Source: Mycolicibacillus koreensis (GTDB lineage Bacteria > Actinomycetota > Actinomycetes > Mycobacteriales > Mycobacteriaceae). Taken from it: DNA of 64,000 bases. The stretch lies in assembly GCF_002104795.1 (NCBI RefSeq), contig NZ_NCXO01000017.1, positions 1-64,000 of the forward strand. The letters run 5' to 3'. A model generated the notes under the pieces. It made no database searches. It was not told the DNA's origin and saw only the letters and a list, made by a program, of their open reading frames with translations. The position numbers were made by a program, and so were the translations under genes. This document shows, one piece after another, positions 44,293 through 51,918 of this stretch (its first letter is position 1; every line of letters starts with the position of its first letter).

Positions 44293-45851
44293 CGGACCCC
44301 CTCCAGCCCGACGCCCGAAGGTGACTCGTCGACAGGCAAGGGAACCGTGCGCCAGGAATAATCGGAGAACGGGTAAGACGATGCCGCGCGGCGAGATTGC
44401 AGCGCAGTAGTGGGCCGGATGTAGGGCATGTCGCCCTGGGAGTTCACGTAGTAGGTCCGCAGGCCCTTGTTGCGCACCTGGAAGTAGTGCTGAATGTTGC
44501 GGCCCTGATGCTGGATCTTCGCGTGGTAGCGCTGTTGCGCTTCGGCGGTCACCTCCACCACGTCGCACCCGCGTAACGAGGCCTCGCAGATCGCCCGGAC
44601 GGCGTGCCGTGCCGACGATTCGACCATGAAATGCCACCCGGTCCCGGTCCATGAGTACGGGCCGACCAGGATCCACCGGTTCGGCAACCCGTGCACCGCG
44701 ACACTTTCGTAGGCCTGGAGTCGGTGGGTGTTGTAGAACTCGCCGAGGTCGAATCCGTCGACGCCGACGACGGTTCCGATCCGGTAGCTCTCCGGGTCGG
44801 AGAACAGTTCGTAGCCGACGGCGACCACCAGCGCGTCCAGTTCGCGTTCCCGGCCGTCGGCGGTGCGCACACCGTTGGCGGTGATCTCCTCGATCGCGCT
44901 GTCCACGAGTTCCACGTTGTCTCGGTTGAAGGCCTGAACGAAGGTGTTCGACAAAGTGGGGCGTTTGCCGAGCAGTCCGTAACGGGGGGTCAGCGCACGC
45001 CGAGCATCCCGGTCGCGCACCACCGTGCGCAAATAGCCGCGGTAGACCGCTCTGGCTCCGGAGTCCATCAGCGCTGTTGCCCGGTTGGCGATCGCCGGCG
45101 GGGTGTAGACCAGCAGCCGGGTCAGCGCTTCGACCAGGCCCAGTGCTATCCCCGATAACAGCGACTGAGTCGCGCCCCGGCCCAGCACCGTCCGAAGCAC
45201 CGGCCCGATCGCAAAATCCGGTTTGGGCCAACACCACACCGGTGTGCGTTGGAATACCGCCAGAGACCCCACTTCGGGGGCGATGGCCGGGGTGATCTGC
45301 ACGGAGCTGGCTCCGGTTCCGATGATTCCGACGCGCTTGCCGGTCAGGTCGTAGTCGTGGTCCCATTCGGTGGGCCGCAGGATCTTTCCGGCGAAGGTGT
45401 CGAATCCGGGGATTCCAGGGTCGTCTTTGGGGTTGATGAATGCCCCGACGGCGCTGAGGATGTAGCGCGCGGTCATCTCCTCGCCGGCCGCGGTGTGCAG
45501 CCGCCAGTAGCCGGTGGCATCGTCCCACTCCTCTTTGACAATTTCGACACCGAACCGCAGATGCGGGTACAGTCCGTGCTCTTCAGCGACCCGACAGTGG
45601 TAGGCCTTCACTTCCTCCCCCTTGGGGAAGATGCGGGACCAGTTGGAGTTCCGGGCGAACGAATACTGGTAGGTGAAATGGGGGACGTCGACCCCGATGC
45701 CGGGATAGTCGTTGTCGCGCCAGCTGCCTCCGGGCTCGTCTGCACGTTCCACGATGACGAAATCATCGATTCCGGCCTGTTTCAGGCGTACGGCTGCGCC
45801 GATCCCGGCGGGTCCCGCGCCGATGACGGCGACGGTGTGTTGTGGAATCAC
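44289..45851 (-). CDS. BVMO-like flavin monooxygenase with altered fingerprint (BVMO-4)
   Basis: A 520-residue protein from GTG 45851 with AAAGGA six bases upstream; the GTG overlaps the SRPBCC stop. FAD motif GAGPAGIG, second fingerprint GGSWRDNDYPGIGVD intact, NADPH motif GTGASS. The main fingerprint is FAGKILRPTEW, with Arg in place of His. Close to BVMO-5 along its length (QRTPVWCWPKPDF against QRTPQWYFPKPDF), so these two probably arose by duplication. Confidence 0.88.
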   Translation of the reverse strand: MIPQHTVAVIGAGPAGIGAAVRLKQAGIDDFVIVERADEPGGSWRDNDYPGIGVDVPHFTYQYSFARNSNWSRIFPKGEEVKAYHCRVAEEHGLYPHLRFGVEIVKEEWDDATGYWRLHTAAGEEMTARYILSAVGAFINPKDDPGIPGFDTFAGKILRPTEWDHDYDLTGKRVGIIGTGASSVQITPAIAPEVGSLAVFQRTPVWCWPKPDFAIGPVLRTVLGRGATQSLLSGIALGLVEALTRLLVYTPPAIANRATALMDSGARAVYRGYLRTVVRDRDARRALTPRYGLLGKRPTLSNTFVQAFNRDNVELVDSAIEEITANGVRTADGRERELDALVVAVGYELFSDPESYRIGTVVGVDGFDLGEFYNTHRLQAYESVAVHGLPNRWILVGPYSWTGTGWHFMVESSARHAVRAICEASLRGCDVVEVTAEAQQRYHAKIQHQGRNIQHYFQVRNKGLRTYYVNSQGDMPYIRPTTALQSRRAASSYPFSDYSWRTVPLPVDESPSGVGLEGVR

Positions 45852-46429
45852 GTCGGTCCTTTTCGCGTCTCGATTGTTCTGGAGGGCACGGTGATGTCGA
45901 GATGGGCGGGGGGAAGCTCGCGTTCCAGACCGCCCAAGCCGAAGTAGAACACCGGTTGCAGCACCGCAGCGACCGGGCGCCGCCCCCATCGGATGCCGGG
46001 AATTCGGCGCAGATACCTTGGCGCGCAGGCCAGCGTCCAGTCGATCGTTGCGTGGGTTGTGCCCTCCGGTTCCACCCGGTAGTGCTCACACCACGAGCCG
46101 AACACCGGCAACGTGGCGTCCGTCGCCGTATAGCACATCGTCATCTGACCCGGATCGAACTCCAGCAGCCGTTCGCGTTGCGCGAAGATCAGCCATTTGA
46201 AGATATGCATCTGAAAATCACGTACTACGCCCGGTGCCGGCTCGGTCGCCGAGGGGTACCGGCAGCCCCACACTGTAGGCAGCCACGACCACATTCGGCT
46301 GCTTGCGACAACCTCCCAAACGTGCTCGGCTGGTGCGGCGAATCTCCGCCGAACATGGGTGATGAACGGTGCAGTGTGGAGGAACTCGTCGGAGTTCTCC
46401 GGAGTTAGCGCGATCGCGTCAAACCGCAT
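45848..46429 (-). CDS. SRPBCC/START-like lipid-binding protein
   Basis: A 193-residue protein of the SRPBCC (Bet v 1-like polyketide cyclase/dehydrase) fold, judged from its FAAPAEHVWEVVAS opening, the central W-rich strand region and a C-terminal helix. Such proteins hold hydrophobic ligands in a cavity. ATG 46429 with GAGG upstream; the start lies inside the end of BVMO-5 (11-bp overlap) and the stop overlaps BVMO-4. Its place between two BVMO-like genes suggests it binds or hands over their substrate. Confidence 0.78.
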   Translation of the reverse strand: MRFDAIALTPENSDEFLHTAPFITHVRRRFAAPAEHVWEVVASSRMWSWLPTVWGCRYPSATEPAPGVVRDFQMHIFKWLIFAQRERLLEFDPGQMTMCYTATDATLPVFGSWCEHYRVEPEGTTHATIDWTLACAPRYLRRIPGIRWGRRPVAAVLQPVFYFGLGGLERELPPAHLDITVPSRTIETRKGPT

Positions 46430-48020
46430 GTGAAACCTCACGCACCGTAGTCGGCAGTCGCTGGAAGGTGTAGTCCGATTCTGGGAACCGGGTACTGCGC
46501 CGACGTGACTGCAACACCGTCCACGGCCGGACGTACGGTGTGTGTCCTTGGGAATTGATGAAATAGCTGTTGGAGCCCGCACAGTTGACCGTGAAGTAGC
46601 GATTGAGGTTGGCGCCACTTCTCCGCAGGCCGGTCTGGAACCGATTCAAGGCGTCCCACGTCACCTCGACGCGGCTGGCTTGGCGCTCGCGTGCGATCGT
46701 GATCACTGCTGCGATGTGACGCATGGCGTTCTCCAGGATGTAGTGGAAGCCGGTACCAGTCCACGAGTAGGGTCCGACCATCATGAATCGGTTCGGTAAC
46801 TCCGGCACCGTGACGCTTTGGTACGCCTGTAGGCCTTCGCTGTGATAGAACTCGGCGAGGTCAAATCCATTGCTGCCCAACACCGTCCCAGGTCGGTAGG
46901 TCTCGGGGTCGGAAAACATTTCATAGCCGGTGGCGAGGATCAGAACATCGATCGGTCGGTGTATGCCGTTCACGTCGACGATGCCGTCGGACGTGATGTG
47001 GTCGATGCCGTCGCTGATGAGTTCGACGTTGCTCCGGTTGAATGTCGGCAGGTAGTCGCCGCCGAGAGTGCCTCTGGTGCATCCGGCGCCGAACCGGGGG
47101 CGCAACTGCCGTCGTACGGAGCGGTCTTTTACTTTGTAACGCAGCCATCCCCGGTAGAGGAGCAGCGCGACCCGGTCGAAGGCAGAGGCCGCCGCGGTGA
47201 ACACCGGACGCGGTGTGTAAATGAGGACACGTAAGCCGATCTCGATGAACGCCAACACGACCGTGTGCAGCGTGGTGGCGAACCAACGTTTGGCCAGCAG
47301 GCGCCGCAGAAATGGGGGGTAGCCGAAGTCGGGTTTGGGAAAATACCACTGCGGGGTGCGCTGGTAGACGTCGAGGTGAGCGACCTGGCTGGCGATCGAC
47401 GGCGCGATCTGCACGGTCGAACTGCCGACACCGACGATGCCGACCCGCTTGTTCGTCAAGTCGATCTCGTGTTGCCACCGGGATGGGATCAGCACCGGTC
47501 CGGTGAAGCTCGCCAGACCCGGAATGTCCGGTTCAGTCTTCGGGTTAATGTAGGCGCCGATCGCGGTGATGAGAAACCGCGCAGTGATCACTTGACCGCC
47601 GGCCAGGTAGATCGTCCACCAGTGGTTAGCGTCGTCGAACGCCTCGCGCTCGACGCAGGCATGGAACCGGGCGTGATCATAAAGTGCGTGCTCGTCGACG
47701 AGATCGAGCACATATTGCTGAATCTCGGCACCGCTGGCGAAGAAGCGGCGCCAGTGGCTGGCGGGTGCGAAGCCGAACTGGTAAGCGACCGAGGGGATGT
47801 CGGCCCCGACGCCCGGGTAGGTGTTGCGAAGCCAGGTCCCACCGAAGTCCTCGTCACGGTCGAGGATGAGGAAGTCCTCGACACCGATCTCGCGAAGTTT
47901 GATCGCGGCGCAAATACCCCCGAACCCGGCGCCGATGATGACCACCTCGTGATCGGGAGAGCGCCCCTCGGGGGACGGCCTGCCCACACCTTGTGGCAGG
48001 GCAGCGGAAGCCGTAGACAT
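46419..48020 (-). CDS. BVMO-like flavin monooxygenase with altered fingerprint (BVMO-5), probably leaderless
   Basis: A 533-residue first gene of the six-gene minus-strand run. FAD motif GAGFGGIC, second fingerprint GGTWLRNTYPGVGAD intact, NADPH motif GVGSST. The main fingerprint is FTGPVLIPSRW, with Ile in place of His. ATG 48020 has no ribosome site, and a GATTAT -10 ends six bases before it, so the mRNA should begin at the ATG. A motif-B site fills the promoter spacer. Confidence 0.88.
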   Translation of the reverse strand: MSTASAALPQGVGRPSPEGRSPDHEVVIIGAGFGGICAAIKLREIGVEDFLILDRDEDFGGTWLRNTYPGVGADIPSVAYQFGFAPASHWRRFFASGAEIQQYVLDLVDEHALYDHARFHACVEREAFDDANHWWTIYLAGGQVITARFLITAIGAYINPKTEPDIPGLASFTGPVLIPSRWQHEIDLTNKRVGIVGVGSSTVQIAPSIASQVAHLDVYQRTPQWYFPKPDFGYPPFLRRLLAKRWFATTLHTVVLAFIEIGLRVLIYTPRPVFTAAASAFDRVALLLYRGWLRYKVKDRSVRRQLRPRFGAGCTRGTLGGDYLPTFNRSNVELISDGIDHITSDGIVDVNGIHRPIDVLILATGYEMFSDPETYRPGTVLGSNGFDLAEFYHSEGLQAYQSVTVPELPNRFMMVGPYSWTGTGFHYILENAMRHIAAVITIARERQASRVEVTWDALNRFQTGLRRSGANLNRYFTVNCAGSNSYFINSQGHTPYVRPWTVLQSRRRSTRFPESDYTFQRLPTTVREVSHAV

Positions 48021-48026
48021 GTCAAA

Positions 48027-48055
48027 ATAATCGGACTGATATGTCAATCTGTCAA
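48027..48055 (-). promoter_or_regulatory. SigA-type promoter with motif B in the spacer, leaderless
   Basis: On the minus strand, TTGACA (48055-48050), 17 bases and GATTAT (48032-48027), followed by TTTGAC and the ATG at 48020. The spacing and both hexamers are near ideal for the mycobacterial housekeeping sigma factor. The motif-B site lies fully within the spacer. Confidence 0.78.
48033..48046 (-). promoter_or_regulatory. Motif B operator of the BVMO-5 operon
   Basis: GGACTGATATGTCA on the plus strand, between -35 and -10. The upstream flank AATAATCGGACTGAT matches that of the site at 11116. Confidence 0.7.
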
Positions 48056-48157
48056 GCGATCGGTGTTCGGCGTCGTGGATTCTCCGCTCGCCGCTCTGCG
48101 GCGCATGCAGGAGCCTTGCGCGGGCAGGGGTGGCGACGTAATGTGACAAAACACACA

Positions 48158-48178
48158 GTACTGAAGGTATTAGATACT
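48158..48178 (+). promoter_or_regulatory. Motif A element upstream of PF10118 pair 3
   Basis: GTAC-TGAA-GGTATTAGATACT, RTAC box distal, palindrome 20 bp before GTG 48199. It shares the 178-bp divergent gap with the BVMO-5 promoter. Confidence 0.65.
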
Positions 48179-48198
48179 AAAAGTCACTGGAGGTTGCC

Positions 48199-49059
48199 GT
48201 GGTCAACGACAGCGCTACGGCGCGATACCCGAAGACCCGCCGGGTGAGGTTCCCGTTCGGAACAGGCGGTCAGTACGGCAAGTACTTCGTCAACGACGAC
48301 AGCGTGTTCAGCCACTTCGTGGCCAGCCTCTCCGGGGCGTTCCCGCCGGGGGAGGAGGCGTTCATCCGGTCGGTGCGCCACTATGCCGACCGCATCACCG
48401 ACCCGGAGTTGAAGAAGCGGGTTGCCGGGTTTATCGGGCAGGAGTCGGTGCATGGTCAACAGCACCGCGCTCTCAACGACAAGCTCATCGCGATGGGCTA
48501 CCGGATCGGTTGGTGGGATTCGAAGACGCTGGAGCGGCGACGTCGGCGCCTGGAGCGATGGATCGGTCCGCGCGCGCACTTGGCTATGACCGCCGCCGCC
48601 GAGCACTACACGGCAGTGTTGGCCCAGCGGGTGCTCGATACCCCCGAAGTGCAGGCCATCCCGGGCGACGCCGAGGTGTGGAACCTCCTCAATTGGCATG
48701 CGCTGGAGGAACTGGAGCACAAGTCGGTGGCCTTCGATGTCTACCGTGCCATGGGTGGCAGTGAACCGCTGCGCATCGGGGTGATGGCAACGATGATCGC
48801 GTTGGCCCTTCCCCTGGCGTTGACCACGCTGACCCTGTCGCTGATCGACGATCCGGTGACCAGGCGCCAGCCGCTGCGGCTGGTTTCGGAGGCACGTCGG
48901 CTGTTCGGCGGCCCGTTGTTCGACGGGTTGCTCACCGATCTCGCCGCTTACCTGCGCCCTGGCTTCCATCCCGACGACATCGATACCGTCGCGGTGCTCC
49001 GGCAGTGGCAAGAGGAGCTATTCGGGCCTGCTGGCACTCTCGTCGACCACCTGAAATAA
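48199..49059 (+). CDS. PF10118/COG3687 family protein, type I (pair 3)
   Basis: A 286-residue protein from a GTG with GGAGG five bases upstream. Ligand blocks GEEAFIRSVRHY, GQESVHGQQH, TAAAEHYTA and EELEHKSVAFD are intact. Type I marks are QYGKYFVNDD, GWWDSKTL and YLRPGFHPDDIDT. It is followed after 38 bp by the type II partner. A membrane-type segment lies at about 195-217. Confidence 0.86.
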   Translation: MVNDSATARYPKTRRVRFPFGTGGQYGKYFVNDDSVFSHFVASLSGAFPPGEEAFIRSVRHYADRITDPELKKRVAGFIGQESVHGQQHRALNDKLIAMGYRIGWWDSKTLERRRRRLERWIGPRAHLAMTAAAEHYTAVLAQRVLDTPEVQAIPGDAEVWNLLNWHALEELEHKSVAFDVYRAMGGSEPLRIGVMATMIALALPLALTTLTLSLIDDPVTRRQPLRLVSEARRLFGGPLFDGLLTDLAAYLRPGFHPDDIDTVAVLRQWQEELFGPAGTLVDHLK

Positions 49060-49097
49060 GCATCGAAGCAGCGTCGGCACCGGCGTGTGAGGAGAAG

Positions 49098-49994
49098 ATG
49101 ACGATGAGTGTTCAACCGATCACCAAGGCCGATGGCGACGCCCGGTCGGGGGGCTACCCGAAAGTTCGACGCGTTCGCTTCCGTTACGGTCAGCCGACGC
49201 CGATGAAGCGCCACTACGTCGAGGGCGACATCGTGATGAGTCACCTGACGAGCCTGTTGTCGGCGGTGTTCCCACCGGGCGAGGAGTCGTTCATCCGGTC
49301 GGTGCGCCGGTTTGCCAACCGGATCGCTGACCCGGAATTGAAGAAGCGGGTGGCCGGGTTCATCGGTCAGGAGTCCGTCCACGGTCAGGAGCATCGCCGC
49401 CTCAACGACACGTTGGCCGCGATGGGTTACCCGATGGTGCGAGCGTTCACCTTCGACCACGACAGCCGGCGGCAGCGTGTGCTGGTGCGCTTCGAGGACC
49501 GGGTTCCCGCCTACATCCATCTGGCGTTCACCGCGGCCGCCGAGCACTACACCGCCACCCTGGCCGCCCGGGTCCTCGGCGACGAGATGCAGGCCATCCC
49601 CGGTGATCCGGAGGTCTGGAACCTGCTGAACTGGCATGCGATCGAGGAACTGGAACACAAGTCGGTCGCCTTCGACGTCTACCGCGCCGTCGACGGGCCC
49701 GAATGGATCCGCATCGCGGTTATGGCCGTTATGTACACCTCCACCATCCCCGTGGTTTCTGCTGGCGTGATGGCCTCGATGGCCACCGATCCCACCGCGT
49801 GGCGCCCGTTCAAGGCCCTGCGGCAGACCTGGGGTGTCTTCCGAGGCCCGCTGGTCAAGGGGCTGTTGGGGGAGCTGCGCCCCTACATGCGCCCCGGGTT
49901 CCACCCCGATGACATCGACACCACCGCCCTGCTGGACCGGTGGCGCCAGGAGCTCTTCGGGGACGACGGCGCCCTGGTCGGCTACCTGAAATAG
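49098..49994 (+). CDS. PF10118/COG3687 family protein, type II (pair 3)
   Basis: A 298-residue type II partner. AGGAG precedes ATG 49098; ATG 49104, two codons on, has better spacing and is equally possible. Ligand blocks GEESFIRSVRRF, GQESVHGQEH, TAAAEHYTA and EELEHKSVAFD are intact. Type II marks are PTPMKRHYVEGD and YMRPGFHPDDIDT. It ends the lipid island: the convergent next gene begins the block conserved with M. tuberculosis. Confidence 0.86.
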   Translation: MTMSVQPITKADGDARSGGYPKVRRVRFRYGQPTPMKRHYVEGDIVMSHLTSLLSAVFPPGEESFIRSVRRFANRIADPELKKRVAGFIGQESVHGQEHRRLNDTLAAMGYPMVRAFTFDHDSRRQRVLVRFEDRVPAYIHLAFTAAAEHYTATLAARVLGDEMQAIPGDPEVWNLLNWHAIEELEHKSVAFDVYRAVDGPEWIRIAVMAVMYTSTIPVVSAGVMASMATDPTAWRPFKALRQTWGVFRGPLVKGLLGELRPYMRPGFHPDDIDTTALLDRWRQELFGDDGALVGYLK

Positions 49995-50038
49995 GCCCCG
50001 CCCGAACTAGACCCGCCCGAAATAGGCCCCCGGGACGG

Positions 50039-50824
50039 CTACTGCGCGGCGCGGGTTGCCGGGTGCACCGCCAGCAGGCCCTGCTCGGCGCGCTGCGCGC
50101 AGATCGCGGCCAGCTCGGCGTAGGCCTTCTCGCCGAGCAGTTCGGTGAGTTCGGCGGCCAGTGACCGATACACCGGGCGCGATCCGATGTGGGCGGCCGG
50201 GTCGCTGGTGCAATACCAGTGCAGATCCGCGCCGCCGGAGCCCCAACCGCGGCGGTCGTACTCGGTGATCGTGGTCTTGAGGATCTGGGTGTCGTCGGGC
50301 CGGGTCACCCAGTCCTGGGTGCGCCGGATCGGCAGCTGCCAGCACACGTCGGGCTTCATCGTCAGCGGCTCGACGCCCAGCTTCATCGCCTTGATGTGCA
50401 ACGCGCAGCCGGCGCCGCCGGAGAATCCGGGCCGATTCAAGAAAATGCAGGCGCCTTTGTGCCTACGGGTGCGCCAGGCCGGCTCGTCGTCGTACTCGTC
50501 GAGCTCGAGGTAGCCCTTTTTGCCCAGCCCCTTCTCGCGGAACTGCCAGTCGGCGTCGGTGAGGGTGGCGACCGCGTCGTCGAGGCGGGCGCGGTCGTCG
50601 TCGTCGGAGAGGAACGCCCCATGCGAACAACAGCCGTCGTCGGGGCGGTCGGCCACGGTGCCGCGGCACGACGGGGTGCCGAACACACACGTCCAGTTCG
50701 ACAGCAGCCATGTCAGATCGGCGGCGATGAGGTGTTCCGGATCGTCGGGGTCGTAGAACTCCACCCATTCGCGGGTGAAGTCCAGCCCGACTTCGGGCGG
50801 ATGATCGGAGGACTCGGGTGCCAC
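50039..50824 (-). CDS. Conserved cysteine-rich protein, Rv0495c-like
   Basis: A 261-residue protein of unknown function whose position next to ppx and sequence character match Rv0495c. GTG 50824 is preferred because GGAG lies four to five bases upstream; an upstream GTG (50884) adds 20 residues with no site. Cysteines are spaced as in metal- or disulfide-binding sites ([45 protein letters not shown]). Family members with this pattern are often grouped with DUF3109/YkgJ-like zinc- or iron-binding proteins, which I offer only as a possibility. Confidence 0.8.
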   Translation of the reverse strand: MAPESSDHPPEVGLDFTREWVEFYDPDDPEHLIAADLTWLLSNWTCVFGTPSCRGTVADRPDDGCCSHGAFLSDDDDRARLDDAVATLTDADWQFREKGLGKKGYLELDEYDDEPAWRTRRHKGACIFLNRPGFSGGAGCALHIKAMKLGVEPLTMKPDVCWQLPIRRTQDWVTRPDDTQILKTTITEYDRRGWGSGGADLHWYCTSDPAAHIGSRPVYRSLAAELTELLGEKAYAELAAICAQRAEQGLLAVHPATRAAQ

Positions 50825-50898
50825 GAAACTCCACCGTAGACCAAATCGCCGGACCGGGAGTTTCACCTGATCTCGCCGACCCACTAGGTTGGTATTCC

Positions 50899-51918
50899 GT
50901 GCGATTGGGCGTGCTCGACGTGGGCAGCAATACTGTTCACCTGTTGGTGGTCGACGCCCGCCGCGGCGGACATCCCACCCCGATGAGCTCGACTAAGGCC
51001 ACCCTGCGCCTCGCCGAGGCCCTCGACAACTCCGGCAAGATCACCAAACGTGGCGCGGACAAGCTGATCTCCACCGTCGACGAGTTCGCCAAGATCGCCG
51101 CGAGTTCCGGGTGTGCGGAGTTGATGGCGTTCGCCACCTCCGCGGTGCGCGACGCGCAGAACTCCGACGATGTACTGGCACGGGTGCGTGACCAGACCGG
51201 AGTGGAGTTGCAGGTGCTCAGCGGCGTCAACGAGTCGCGGTTGACGTTTCTCGCGGTGCGCCGCTGGTATGGCTGGAGCGCCGGACGGATCGTCAACATC
51301 GACATCGGCGGCGGCTCGCTGGAGCTGTGCAGCGGCGTCGACGAGGCTCCTGACGTGGCGTTGTCGCTGCAGCTCGGCGCCGGTCGGCTGACCCGCGAGT
51401 GGCTGCCCGACGATCCCCCAGGGCGGCGTCGGGTGGCGATGCTGCGGGACTGGTTGCAAAGCGAACTGGCCGAAGCCAGCGCCGAAGTACTCGCCGCGGG
51501 CCCGCCGGATCTCACCGTCGCGAGCTCCAAAACGTTCCGCTCATTGGCCCGATTAACCGGAGCGGCCCCCTCCGGGGCGGGTCCGCGGGTAAAACGGACG
51601 TTGACGGCCAGTGGTCTCAGACAACTCATATCGTTCATCTCTAGGATGACCACCGCGGACCGTGCGGAACTGGAAGGGGTGAGCGCCGACCGGGCGCCAC
51701 AGATCGTGGCGGGCGCCCTGGTGGCCGAGGCAAGCATGCGAGCGTTGTCAATCGAGACCGTCGACATCTGTCCGTGGGCGTTGCGTGAAGGTCTGATCTT
51801 GCGCAAACTCGACAGCGAGGCGGACGGAACCGCCCTGGTAGAGATTCCGATGGGAGATTCCGGGGGAGAGTCGACCAACCGCGCCAAAAGCGGCCGGTCG
51901 AAAGGCGGCGCACGATGA
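50899..51918 (+). CDS. ppx: Exopolyphosphatase, Ppx/GppA family
   Basis: A 339-residue Ppx/GppA phosphatase (ASKHA fold), like M. tuberculosis Rv0496 (Ppx1), which hydrolyses short polyphosphates. The start is GTG 50899 ([18 protein letters not shown]), where the first phosphate loop DVGSNT lies; GGGS in [11 protein letters not shown] is the second. A longer frame to 50818 adds residues not found in the family. Stop overlaps the next gene (ATGA). Confidence 0.93.
   Translation: MRLGVLDVGSNTVHLLVVDARRGGHPTPMSSTKATLRLAEALDNSGKITKRGADKLISTVDEFAKIAASSGCAELMAFATSAVRDAQNSDDVLARVRDQTGVELQVLSGVNESRLTFLAVRRWYGWSAGRIVNIDIGGGSLELCSGVDEAPDVALSLQLGAGRLTREWLPDDPPGRRRVAMLRDWLQSELAEASAEVLAAGPPDLTVASSKTFRSLARLTGAAPSGAGPRVKRTLTASGLRQLISFISRMTTADRAELEGVSADRAPQIVAGALVAEASMRALSIETVDICPWALREGLILRKLDSEADGTALVEIPMGDSGGESTNRAKSGRSKGGAR

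Noticed and set aside
49987-50030. Repeated GAAATAGGCCCC and CCCGCCCGAA(C/A)TA in the gap after PF10118 pair 3
   Set aside because: Short, imperfect and confined to a 44-bp convergent gap; looks like local slippage, not an attachment site or terminator.
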